Under the pieces are notes generated by a model. The model was not told where the DNA came from. It did not search any database and saw nothing but the letters and a program-made list of their open reading frames with translations. A program made the translations under genes and the position numbers. From positions 1-15,609 of the forward strand of contig JAZPZM010000095.1 in NCBI GenBank assembly GCA_045544735.1: a stretch of 15,609 bases of DNA, given 5' to 3'. Below are positions 1-6,173 of the stretch, piece after piece. Numbering within the stretch: position 1 is the first letter of the stretch; every line of letters starts with the position of its first letter. The stretch comes from CAG-390 sp045544735. GTDB lineage: Bacteria > Bacillota > Clostridia > Oscillospirales > CAG-272.

Positions 1-97
1 TTTTTGCTCCGCAAAAAGCCTCCTAAACTTTGCACGCTTGCCGAAGGCAAGTGCTTGCACATTTGCACTTTGCACTTAAAAACGCCTACGGCGTTTT
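1..97. repeat. Composite hairpin repeat, copy A (right half, cut by window edge)
   Basis: A run of short perfect hairpins: TTTTTGC-tcc-GCAAAAA at 1-17, CTTGCC-gaa-GGCAAG at 37-51, and AAAACGCC-tac-GGCGTTTT at 79-97. They are joined by TTTGCAC/TTGCACA-type linkers. The opening hairpin followed by GCCTCCTAAA matches the stretch after the terminator in the copies near 1680 and 4500 (GCTTTTTGC... then AAAAGCTTCCTTAA). This is therefore read as the right half of the same element, although its linker (TTTGCAC) differs from the ACATCATT of the 4322-4635 copy. No coding potential is seen. Confidence 0.6.
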
Positions 98-120
98 AGA
101 ATGTATTCTTCACAAAAAAA

Positions 121-199
121 TCACCTTAAATTTACCAAATAAACCATATTTATATGTAAAATAATACCGTAAATAAAATCGGCAAGTACATTTAAGGAG
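121..199 (+). promoter_or_regulatory. A/T-rich leader with weak promoter and ribosome binding site
   Basis: This is the spacer before the first gene. A TAAAAT at 157-162 could be a -10 box, but no good -35 stands 16-18 bases upstream (TTTACC at 131-136 is 20 away), so the promoter is a weak guess. AAGGAG at 194-199, five bases before the ATG at 205, is a convincing ribosome binding site. Confidence 0.35.
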
Positions 200-204
200 A
201 AATT

Positions 205-1161
205 ATGAAAAAGGGCATTTTGTCCGCCGTAGCGTTTATTCTTGCGCTGACGGCGTTCACCGCGTACCTCTTGCTTGACACGTTCATCATCGCTCGCGAG
301 GGCGACGCGATAGTGTCGATGGGGGACGTCACCTTCCCCACGCGAGAGACGAGCGTGAATGAGCCGACGGGCACGAGCGGCGAAATAACGCTCCCGCAGG
401 ATTGGGAAGAAAACTTCACCGACGAGGCGGTGTGGACGGATAACTCCTACACCGACAAAAATATTTCGATAAAAATAACCGAGTACCGCGAGCACGATAC
501 CACGATATACGTCGCGGACGTGCGCCTTGCGAGCGTCGAATACCTCAAAACCGCGCTCGCGAAGGGCAAATACGGCTCGAATATCAAGGAAAAGACCTCG
601 GTAATGGCGAAAAATAACGATGCCATTCTCGCCGTCAACGGCGATTACTACGGCGCGCGACGCGCGGGATTCGTTATTCGTCAGGGCGTGCTCTACCGCG
701 AGAGCGCGGCTGACGAGCGCGAGGCGCTTGCGATTTTCGTCGACGGCTCGTTCTCCGTCGTGAATGAGGAAAATTCATCCGCGCGTGAGCTTCTCGCCGC
801 GGGCGCGTACAACGTCCTCTCCTTCGGGCCGTCGCTCATAGTCGACGGCAAGGTAACGGTCGGTGAGCGCGACGAGGTCGACCAGTCGATGGCGAACAAT
901 CCGCGCACGGCGATAGCGTACGTTGAGCCGCTTCACTACCTGCTCGTCGTATCGGACGGGCGCACGAGCGAGAGCAAGGGTCTGAAGCTCTATCAAATGG
1001 CGAATTTCCTTCGTGGGCTTGGCGCGACCGTCGCGTATAATCTTGACGGCGGCGGCTCGTCCACTATGTATTTCGGCGGAAAGGTCATAAACAACCCCAC
1101 CACCAACGGCAAAAAAATTTCCGAAAGAGAGGTGAGCGACATTGTTTACGTCGGTTACTGA
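205..1161 (+). CDS. Phosphodiester glycosidase family protein (NAGPA/DUF2233-like), membrane-anchored
   Basis: 318 residues. Residues 4-29 form one hydrophobic N-terminal segment after MKK, a signal anchor or uncleaved signal peptide, so the domain faces outside the membrane. The rest fits the NAGPA phosphodiester glycosidase fold: NGDYYG at 145-150 with a following GFVIRQGVLYR strand, a GPSLIVDGKV strand, the NPRTAIAY stretch, and the glycine-rich LDGGGSS loop around D281 near the C-terminus. The family removes sugars in phosphodiester linkage (the animal member uncovers mannose-6-phosphate). Bacterial members are often found with exopolysaccharide or teichoic acid genes, and the substrate here is unknown. 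The start is fixed by AAGGAG at 194-199. The last 20 bases overlap the next gene, suggesting translational coupling. Confidence 0.85.
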   Translation: MKKGILSAVAFILALTAFTAYLLLDTFIIAREGDAIVSMGDVTFPTRETSVNEPTGTSGEITLPQDWEENFTDEAVWTDNSYTDKNISIKITEYREHDTTIYVADVRLASVEYLKTALAKGKYGSNIKEKTSVMAKNNDAILAVNGDYYGARRAGFVIRQGVLYRESAADEREALAIFVDGSFSVVNEENSSARELLAAGAYNVLSFGPSLIVDGKVTVGERDEVDQSMANNPRTAIAYVEPLHYLLVVSDGRTSESKGLKLYQMANFLRGLGATVAYNLDGGGSSTMYFGGKVINNPTTNGKKISEREVSDIVYVGY

Positions 1162-1549
1162 TAAAGCACGCCGCGGACTTGTTGCAGGCTGGGTATACCT
1201 TGCGATATCGCTTTTTTGCCTTGTTTTCGGTGTTGTATACGAGCATTTCAGCCACGGCGTTTACTCAAACGCGATGGTGTATGCATTCGTTTATCCCTTG
1301 TGCCTTGGCGCGTTTCCGTTTTTCACGGTTTGCGCGTTTGGCGCAGGGCGCACGGAGCGTATCGTACCGTCGGGCGCGTCCGCGCGCCTGTGGGCGTACG
1401 GCGTTGCCACGCTGACGGTCGGCAGTATTCTTTCGGGCGTGCTTGAAATTTACGGAACGGACTCCGACCTTCTCATCGCCTACCCGATCGCAGGCGCGGC
1501 GCTTCTTTTGGCGGCAGGAGTGGTGAAAACGCGAAGCGTTTTCAAATGA
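1142..1549 (+). CDS. Small four-helix membrane protein of unknown function
   Basis: 135 residues starting at a TTG, within the 3' end of the glycosidase gene. The purine-rich AGAGAGGTGAG at 1127-1137 provides the ribosome binding site. Four hydrophobic segments are visible, roughly residues 14-32, 42-66, 79-100 and 108-126, with short polar links, so it is an integral membrane protein. No family is recognised. The overlap with the glycosidase suggests co-translation and perhaps a shared envelope role, which is inference. The last codons (KTRSVFK and TGA) lie inside the palindrome that opens the downstream repeat, so the C-terminus appears to have been set by repeat insertion. An earlier in-frame start is unlikely because it would lie deep inside the previous gene. 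Confidence 0.65.
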   Translation: MFTSVTDKARRGLVAGWVYLAISLFCLVFGVVYEHFSHGVYSNAMVYAFVYPLCLGAFPFFTVCAFGAGRTERIVPSGASARLWAYGVATLTVGSILSGVLEIYGTDSDLLIAYPIAGAALLLAAGVVKTRSVFK

Positions 1550-1730
1550 TGCATTTGCCCTTCGGGCAAATATGATGCACGCTTCGCGTATGATGAATGA
1601 TGTATTTGCCTTACGGCAAATATGAAGGAAAAAAGTGGTTGAAGCCGCGCTTCAACCACTTTTGTTTTTATAAAACGCTTTTTGCTTTGCAAAAAGCTTC
1701 CTTAATATAATATTTTGCGCAAGCAAAATA
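1525..1730. repeat. Composite hairpin repeat, copy B
   Basis: Order of parts: GAAAACGC-gaa-GCGTTTTC (1525-1543), linker AAATGATGC, hairpin ATTTGCCC-ttc-GGGCAAAT, linker ATGATGCA, hairpin CGCTTCGCG, linkers TATGATGA and ATGATGTA, hairpin TTTGCC-tta-CGGCAAA, then AAGGAAAAAA, a strong terminator hairpin (1632-1662), CTTTTTGC-ttt-GCAAAAAG (about 1678-1696), CTTCCTTAAT and an ATATTTTGC/GCAAAATAT hairpin (about 1710-1730). The same order with different hairpin sequences occurs at 4345-4527. Its first hairpin overlaps the end of the membrane protein gene. The rest of the spacer to 1770 holds nothing else recognisable. Confidence 0.8.
1632..1669 (+). terminator. Intrinsic terminator at the centre of repeat copy B
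   Basis: A perfect 13-bp stem (AAAGTGGTTGAAG with CTTCAACCACTTT, loop ccgcg) followed by a T-rich tail, TGTTTTT. It ends transcripts of the glycosidase/membrane-protein pair. The A-run before the stem could let it work in the other direction too. Confidence 0.85.
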
Positions 1731-1774
1731 TTTCATTGAAAGCCGTGTTCTGCGAGAAATTTGTTTCTTTTATA

Positions 1775-1804
1775 TTGACAAATCAATAAGAAAAATGGTA
1801 TTAT
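1775..1804 (+). promoter_or_regulatory. Sigma-A type promoter of the phosphoesterase gene
   Basis: TTGACA at 1775-1780 and TATTAT at 1799-1804 are spaced 18 bases apart, with an overlapping TATAAT at 1802-1807 as an alternative -10. It is directed at the gene starting at 1856. The ribosome binding site AAAGGAG is at 1836-1842, a rather long 13 bases before the ATG. Confidence 0.75.
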
Positions 1805-1855
1805 AATTATGAATCAACATTAACACCAAAACCGCAAAGGAGAAAATCAAGCAAA

Positions 1856-4324
1856 ATGAAAAAGCTATTATCCGCATTTTTGTCGACGCTTATGATCGTT
1901 TCCGCATTCGTCGGCGTAATAAGCTTCAGCGCATCCGCCGCAGAGACGGTCGCGTTTGACGTTGACACGTTCGGTCTTAACAAGACGGGAACGAGCGAGA
2001 AGGTCGACTTCCGCGCTAACCCCGCCGTTTACGAGGTCGGTGACGGCTACAACATAATATGGGTAACCACCTTCAGAGGCACGGGCTACGTAAAGTACAC
2101 CTACGAGGGCAAGGAATACACCGTTTACGATGAAAGGGACGGCATTATTTGCACCTACGAGGACGTACATAGCGTAAAAGTGCCCCGTGAGCATCTTTCA
2201 AACAACACCTACACCGTTTACTCGCAGGTCGTAACCGCAAACAACGCCTCGGGCGTTACCTTCGGCGCGACCATTTCGAGCGGCGAGATACCCTTCAAGG
2301 GCTACGACGGCTCGGGAACGGTAAACGTTCTTCAAATGACCGACACGCACGAGGGTCTTAAAACCACGCAGGCGGTTGCCAAAGCGCACAAGGGCAAGGA
2401 CGTCGACATCGTCGTGTTCACGGGAGATATCGTAAACGCCCTCCCCAAGCGCAGCGATATGCTTGACAAATTCTTCCCCCTTATGGCTAACGCCACGGGC
2501 GGACGCTTCCCCATAGTTTACGGTCACGGCAACCACGAAACTCGCGGCTCGTACGGAACTATGCTCCTTGAGTATTTCAAGACCGAGACGGGTCAGTTCT
2601 ACTTTGATTTCGAGTACGGACCTCTTTACGGCGTAGTAATCGACACCGCCGAGGAGGCGGGCGACTTCTACGAGGGATACGGCGGACTTGCAAACTGCAA
2701 GGAATACGTTACGGCGCAGAGCGAGTGGCTCAAGAGCCTTCCTCCGCGCAAGGACCTCGCGTTCAGACTTGCCATCTACCACATTCCCCGCCTCAGCACC
2801 CTTGCGGGTAAGACCGTAAACCTTTCCAAGAGCATGGGCCACCTCGGCTTCCAGCTCGGTATCTGCGGCCACGACCACACCTTCAGATTCGAGGCGAAGG
2901 GCAACAACGGACTCCAGTTCGAGCAGGTAGTGCTTGGTCAGAGCGCCGCCGGACTTTACGAGTTTAACGGCAACAAGATAAAATACGTTGCGACCAGCTC
3001 AAGCGGCTCAATAAAGGCGAGCAAGACCTTTACCATTCAAAATAAATTCAGCGCGCCAAGCACTCCCAAGACCCCCGTTTTCGGCTTGAATCAAAGAAGC
3101 GAAACGAGAGCGGGCGGCTCTAACAAGGTAACGGGAGGCCCTACCGTTTTTGAAACGGGCGGCAATTATTACACTATCGTTTGGTCGACCTCGATGGCGG
3201 GAGGCGCGTACGTCGAATATAACTTCGGCGGAAAGCTGTATCAAGTATTCGACGAGGCGGGCGGATTTATCCGCACGACCGACACCGTACACTCGGTAAA
3301 AGTGCCAAAGGCACACCTTAACGGCAACTCCTACCGCGTCGCGTGCTTCAATATGCGCGCAAATTCGGGCTACTCCTACTCGCGCGGAAGCGTGGCGGTA
3401 AGCGAATATTATAAATTCGAGAAAAACACCGCAACCACCGAAATTCCCATTCTCGTTTGCCCCGATATCGGCGTTAATACCGCGGACGACGCGCTGACTC
3501 GTCTCTCCGCCGCCGTCGCCGCACTCGGAAGCAATCCCGCGATAATTTCGGTAAACGGCGACAGCGTTGCCGATATCGCCGAGATGAAGGGCATTGACGG
3601 CGTTCTTCAGGCTACCCACGCGGCTTCGGGCGGTACTCACCCCGTCGTTTACACGCGCGGCGCGGCAGATATGAAGGGCGATTACGCCTCGCGCCTCGGC
3701 TTCTATCTGCACACCGAAACGGGCGAGCGCTACTACTCGTTCAGCACCGCAAGCCACACGTTTATCGTACTTGACAACGCCGCGCTTTGCGAGCATTGCG
3801 CAAAGAACGCAGGCGAGCTTATTCTGCCCGAGCTTATCCGCGAAAAGCAGACCGAGTGGTTGAAATCGCTCCAAATCGCAGAGTCCAAGGACGTCGTAGT
3901 TATCTCTCACGAGGCGGCTATCGACAACGAATGGATGGAAATTCTTCGCGCAAAGGGTGCGCCCCTCGTTATCAGCGCGTGCAGCGGCGGATTTTCCGTT
4001 GACGACACGCAGGGCGTCGTGAACGTCGAGGCGGGCGGCTTCAAGGACGGAAAATACACCGTTTCCCTGCTGACTGTAAAGAGCGACAGCGTTGACGTTA
4101 AGGCTGCCGACAGCACGGGCGCTATCGTTTACGAGCAGACTCTCTCGCTCGCTGACTTCCCGCGCGAGGTAACTCCCCCCGCGACCGACGCTCCCGCGAC
4201 CACTCCCTCGGCTACCGAGGAGGGCGGATGCGGCTCGGCTATCGGCTTTGCCCTCGTTCCCGCAGTAATTGCTTCGGCAACGCTGTGCGTTAAGAGAAAG
4301 AAGAAAGAGCACCCCATTGGGTAA
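1856..4324 (+). CDS. Secreted metallophosphoesterase, tandem duplicated, second catalytic domain degenerate
   Basis: 822 residues with a signal peptide (residues 1-28, cleavage near SASA-AE). Residues about 32-150 form a beta-rich domain like the N-terminal domain of purple acid phosphatases. About 155-400 is a calcineurin-type metallophosphoesterase with the full motif set: D163xH165, GD191, GN226H227E, H309 and GH339xH341. The unit then repeats: 404-525 matches the first beta domain (both carry VHSVKVP followed by a HL-N-Y pattern), and about 532-760 is a second phosphoesterase fold. That copy keeps D537, D569 and H685 but has G539 for the first His, AA (603-604) for NH, and C709/G711 in place of the GHxH histidines, so it is probably inactive. 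A Pro/Thr linker, GGCGS motif, hydrophobic stretch and KRKKK tail end the protein, suggesting surface anchoring. The substrate is unknown. Confidence 0.88.
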   Translation: MKKLLSAFLSTLMIVSAFVGVISFSASAAETVAFDVDTFGLNKTGTSEKVDFRANPAVYEVGDGYNIIWVTTFRGTGYVKYTYEGKEYTVYDERDGIICTYEDVHSVKVPREHLSNNTYTVYSQVVTANNASGVTFGATISSGEIPFKGYDGSGTVNVLQMTDTHEGLKTTQAVAKAHKGKDVDIVVFTGDIVNALPKRSDMLDKFFPLMANATGGRFPIVYGHGNHETRGSYGTMLLEYFKTETGQFYFDFEYGPLYGVVIDTAEEAGDFYEGYGGLANCKEYVTAQSEWLKSLPPRKDLAFRLAIYHIPRLSTLAGKTVNLSKSMGHLGFQLGICGHDHTFRFEAKGNNGLQFEQVVLGQSAAGLYEFNGNKIKYVATSSSGSIKASKTFTIQNKFSAPSTPKTPVFGLNQRSETRAGGSNKVTGGPTVFETGGNYYTIVWSTSMAGGAYVEYNFGGKLYQVFDEAGGFIRTTDTVHSVKVPKAHLNGNSYRVACFNMRANSGYSYSRGSVAVSEYYKFEKNTATTEIPILVCPDIGVNTADDALTRLSAAVAALGSNPAIISVNGDSVADIAEMKGIDGVLQATHAASGGTHPVVYTRGAADMKGDYASRLGFYLHTETGERYYSFSTASHTFIVLDNAALCEHCAKNAGELILPELIREKQTEWLKSLQIAESKDVVVISHEAAIDNEWMEILRAKGAPLVISACSGGFSVDDTQGVVNVEAGGFKDGKYTVSLLTVKSDSVDVKAADSTGAIVYEQTLSLADFPREVTPPATDAPATTPSATEEGGCGSAIGFALVPAVIASATLCVKRKKKEHPIG

Positions 4325-4635
4325 GTGAAGTTGCGGCTTCACTTGAAAACGGCAAAGCCGTTTTCAAATGATATATTTGCCTTTCGGCAAATATGATATA
4401 CGCTTCGCGTATGATGTAATGATATATTTCGCTACGCGAAATATTAAGGAAAAAACGGACAAAGCCGCGGCCTTGACCGTTTTCGTTTTATTATTTGCTT
4501 TTTGCGTAGCCAAAAGCTTCCTTAATTTGCGGCAACGCCGCAACATCATTGGGCGTAAGCCCACATCATTTGCCGAAGGCAACATCATTACGGCAGAGCC
4601 GTACATCATTTGCGCCATAGGCGCAACTTCACTTA
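4322..4635. repeat. Composite hairpin repeat, copy C (complete, dyad-symmetric)
   Basis: Bounded by a perfect 13-bp inverted repeat, TAAGTGAAGTTGC at 4322-4334 and GCAACTTCACTTA at 4623-4635. The left half has hairpins at 4323-4344, 4345-4365 (GAAAACGGC-aaa-GCCGTTTTC), TTTGCC..GGCAAA, CGCTTCGCG and TTTCGC..GCGAAA, joined by TGATATA/TGATGTA. The centre is ATTAAGGAAAAAA, a terminator, and CTTCCTTAAT. The right half has TTGCGGC..GCCGCAA (4527-4543), GGGC..GCCC (4551-4562), TGCC..GGCA (4571-4581), ACGGC..GCCGT (4590-4602) and TGCGCC..GGCGCA (4611-4625), separated by CATCATT once and ACATCATT three times. No protein is encoded. The left end includes the stop codon of the phosphoesterase. Confidence 0.88.
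4454..4492 (+). terminator. Intrinsic terminator at the centre of repeat copy C
   Basis: A 28-base near-perfect stem (AACGGACAAAGCC paired with GCGGCCTTGACCGTT, two mismatches) is followed by a T-rich tail, TTCGTTTTATT. It sits at the same place as the terminator in copy B. The stem sequence differs but the structure and the AAGCCGCG centre are kept. It ends the phosphoesterase transcript. Confidence 0.75.
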
Positions 4636-4661
4636 TGTGCTATTTATTTTTTCATTTTTTA

Positions 4662-4690
4662 TTGTAATATCTAAAATAATATGATATAAT
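4662..4690 (+). promoter_or_regulatory. Promoter of the exonuclease-to-galactosidase gene run
   Basis: TTGTAA at 4662-4667 and a perfect TATAAT at 4685-4690 are exactly 17 bases apart in an A/T-rich stretch just outside the repeat. It is the only good promoter seen before the closely spaced genes from 4767 to 10445. Confidence 0.65.
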
Positions 4691-4710
4691 TATAATTTGG
4701 ATAACGATAT

Positions 4711-4730
4711 ATGCGGTTTGGCAGCCGCAT
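4711..4730 (+). other. Hairpin in the 5' untranslated region
   Basis: ATGCGG (4711-4716) pairs with CCGCAT (4725-4730) across an 8-base loop. It lies between the promoter and the GGAGGT ribosome binding site at 4755-4760. It has no T-run, so it is not a terminator. It may stabilise the mRNA 5' end. Confidence 0.4.
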
Positions 4731-4766
4731 AGACGAAATAAATTAAAAGAATACGGAGGTCTTGAC

Positions 4767-5843
4767 ATGAAGCAAAGTGTCAGACTGCGCTCCGGAGCTG
4801 TAGTTTCGCCCATCAGCCACCGAGACGCGCAAGCAAAAAATTATCTTACCAGAAACGATCTTACTCTTATGCATCTTGCCGCAACGCCCGCGGCGTTTTC
4901 CGAGCTTGAGGACGGCACGATGATGCTGTGGTTCGACCCCGCGCGAGTCGAGGACGCTGACCCCGACCTTTGGTGCAGTGACGATATCAAGGCGGAAACG
5001 CTCACTCTGCCGTCGGGCAACGAGATACAGCGTATGACCGTGCGCCACGCGGCGAAGTTCGGCTACTACAGCGCGGACAGAATGGCGGCTATGCACCTTG
5101 ACCTTTTTGAAGAGCCCGTTGCCTTTGCACGCAAGCGCGACAGAAGTCTCGTTTATCTTTACGACAAAGCCACGTCCCTTCGCGCGCCGCTGAACTGCGT
5201 AAAATGCGGCAAGGACGTGAGATTTAAAAAGAAGCTCTGCCGTGCCTGCTACGAGGAGGAGCTTGCCGTCCGTCGCGCCGAGGGCGACGCGCACCGCGCC
5301 AAGGCGTACGGAATGAGCCGCGATCGCGTGCTTTTCTTCGACCTTGAGCTTACGGGCTTTTACGACCGAGACGAGATAATCTCCATAAGCATCTTCAACG
5401 CGCGCGGCGAGCAGATAATGGACACTCTCGTGCGCCCCACTCACACGAAAAAGTGGAAGCGCACCGAAAAGATACACGGCATCACCCCCGAAATGACCGC
5501 GGGCGCGGCTACTCTTGAGGAGCTTACCCCCGAAATAAAGCGCATTTTTGCCGAGGCGGACAACATCATCGCCTACGGCGTTTCTACCGATTACAGCCAT
5601 ATCAAGTACATATACGACACCGAGGCGGAGCGCGAGGAGCTGAAGGGCAAGATAAGATGCTGTGCTAACGAGTTCGTTCGCTATATTCACGAGCACCGCC
5701 CCGACATCGAGCACGCAAGCCTTACCGACGCTATGGCGTGCTTTGAGATAGAGTGGGACGGCGTTGCGCACACCTCTATTGCCGACACCATCGGCTGTAT
5801 GAAGGTCTGGGAAAAGCTCTTCCCCAACTACTACAAGGATTAA
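4767..5843 (+). CDS. DEDDh 3'-5' exonuclease with N-terminal domain and C4 zinc ribbon
   Basis: 358 residues; ATG preceded by GGAGGT at 4755-4760 with ideal spacing. The C-terminal part (about 188-350) is an RNase T/DNA polymerase III epsilon-type exonuclease: D192-L-E194 in a FDLEL strand, an HGIT motif after the second strand, D275 in the middle motif, and H335 with D340 in the last (AHTSIADT), giving all five DEDDh residues. Before it, C144-x2-C147 and C158-x2-C161 form a compact zinc ribbon. Residues 1-135 match no family I recognise and open with a short beta-rich piece. Members of the superfamily proofread DNA or trim RNA in the cytoplasm; the polymer used here cannot be told. Eleven bases separate it from the next gene, so it probably leads the operon. 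Confidence 0.85.
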   Translation: MKQSVRLRSGAVVSPISHRDAQAKNYLTRNDLTLMHLAATPAAFSELEDGTMMLWFDPARVEDADPDLWCSDDIKAETLTLPSGNEIQRMTVRHAAKFGYYSADRMAAMHLDLFEEPVAFARKRDRSLVYLYDKATSLRAPLNCVKCGKDVRFKKKLCRACYEEELAVRRAEGDAHRAKAYGMSRDRVLFFDLELTGFYDRDEIISISIFNARGEQIMDTLVRPTHTKKWKRTEKIHGITPEMTAGAATLEELTPEIKRIFAEADNIIAYGVSTDYSHIKYIYDTEAEREELKGKIRCCANEFVRYIHEHRPDIEHASLTDAMACFEIEWDGVAHTSIADTIGCMKVWEKLFPNYYKD

Positions 5844-5854
5844 GCGAGGTAGCT

Positions 5855-6172
5855 ATGTTTGGTCTTTTTAAGCGCAAAAGCGCACAGGAAACGCAAAATA
5901 ACGAAACAGAGGCAAAATACGAGCTTCTCATCACCGCCGCGGATAACGCGGAGGCGGCGCTCATCCAGAGCATTCTGGAGTCGGAGAATATCCCATATCT
6001 CGTCAGAGATAAAAAGGGCGTGGGCGTTGGAAGCGTGGTAATGGGCTTTTCGATGTTCGGCTACGATTTCTTCGTTCCCGAAAACAGACTTGACGAGGCT
6101 TCGGCTCTGCTCGTTCCCGACGGAGTTGCCGAGGAGATAGCCGAGGGCGAAGAAAACACAGAGGAAGAATAA
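5855..6172 (+). CDS. DUF2007-type small protein (putative signal-transducing)
   Basis: 105 residues. The start is taken at the ATG at 5855 because GAGGT (5846-5850) precedes it; the frame stays open upstream, but only inside the exonuclease gene. After a basic start (MFGLFKRK), residues about 20-88 show the DUF2007 pattern: a first strand YELLITA, a helix starting at DNAEAALIQSILES, a strand ENIPYLVRD, then a glycine-rich loop and YDFFVPENRLDEA leading to a final helix. The tail is strongly acidic. The family is widespread, ferredoxin-like in fold and of unproven function. It ends one base before thiI, whose ribosome binding site lies inside its last codons, so the two are tightly coupled. 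Confidence 0.75.
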   Translation: MFGLFKRKSAQETQNNETEAKYELLITAADNAEAALIQSILESENIPYLVRDKKGVGVGSVVMGFSMFGYDFFVPENRLDEASALLVPDGVAEEIAEGEENTEEE

Positions 6173-6173
6173 G

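Noticed and set aside
4527..4635. CRISPR array
   Set aside because: The regular period of about 20 bases looks array-like, but the constant unit is only 8 bases and the variable parts are palindromes, so it is not a CRISPR; no cas genes are present.
5753..5854. Longer start for the DUF2007 protein
   Set aside because: It would lie inside the exonuclease gene and adds residues unlike the family; the ATG at 5855 has its own binding site.
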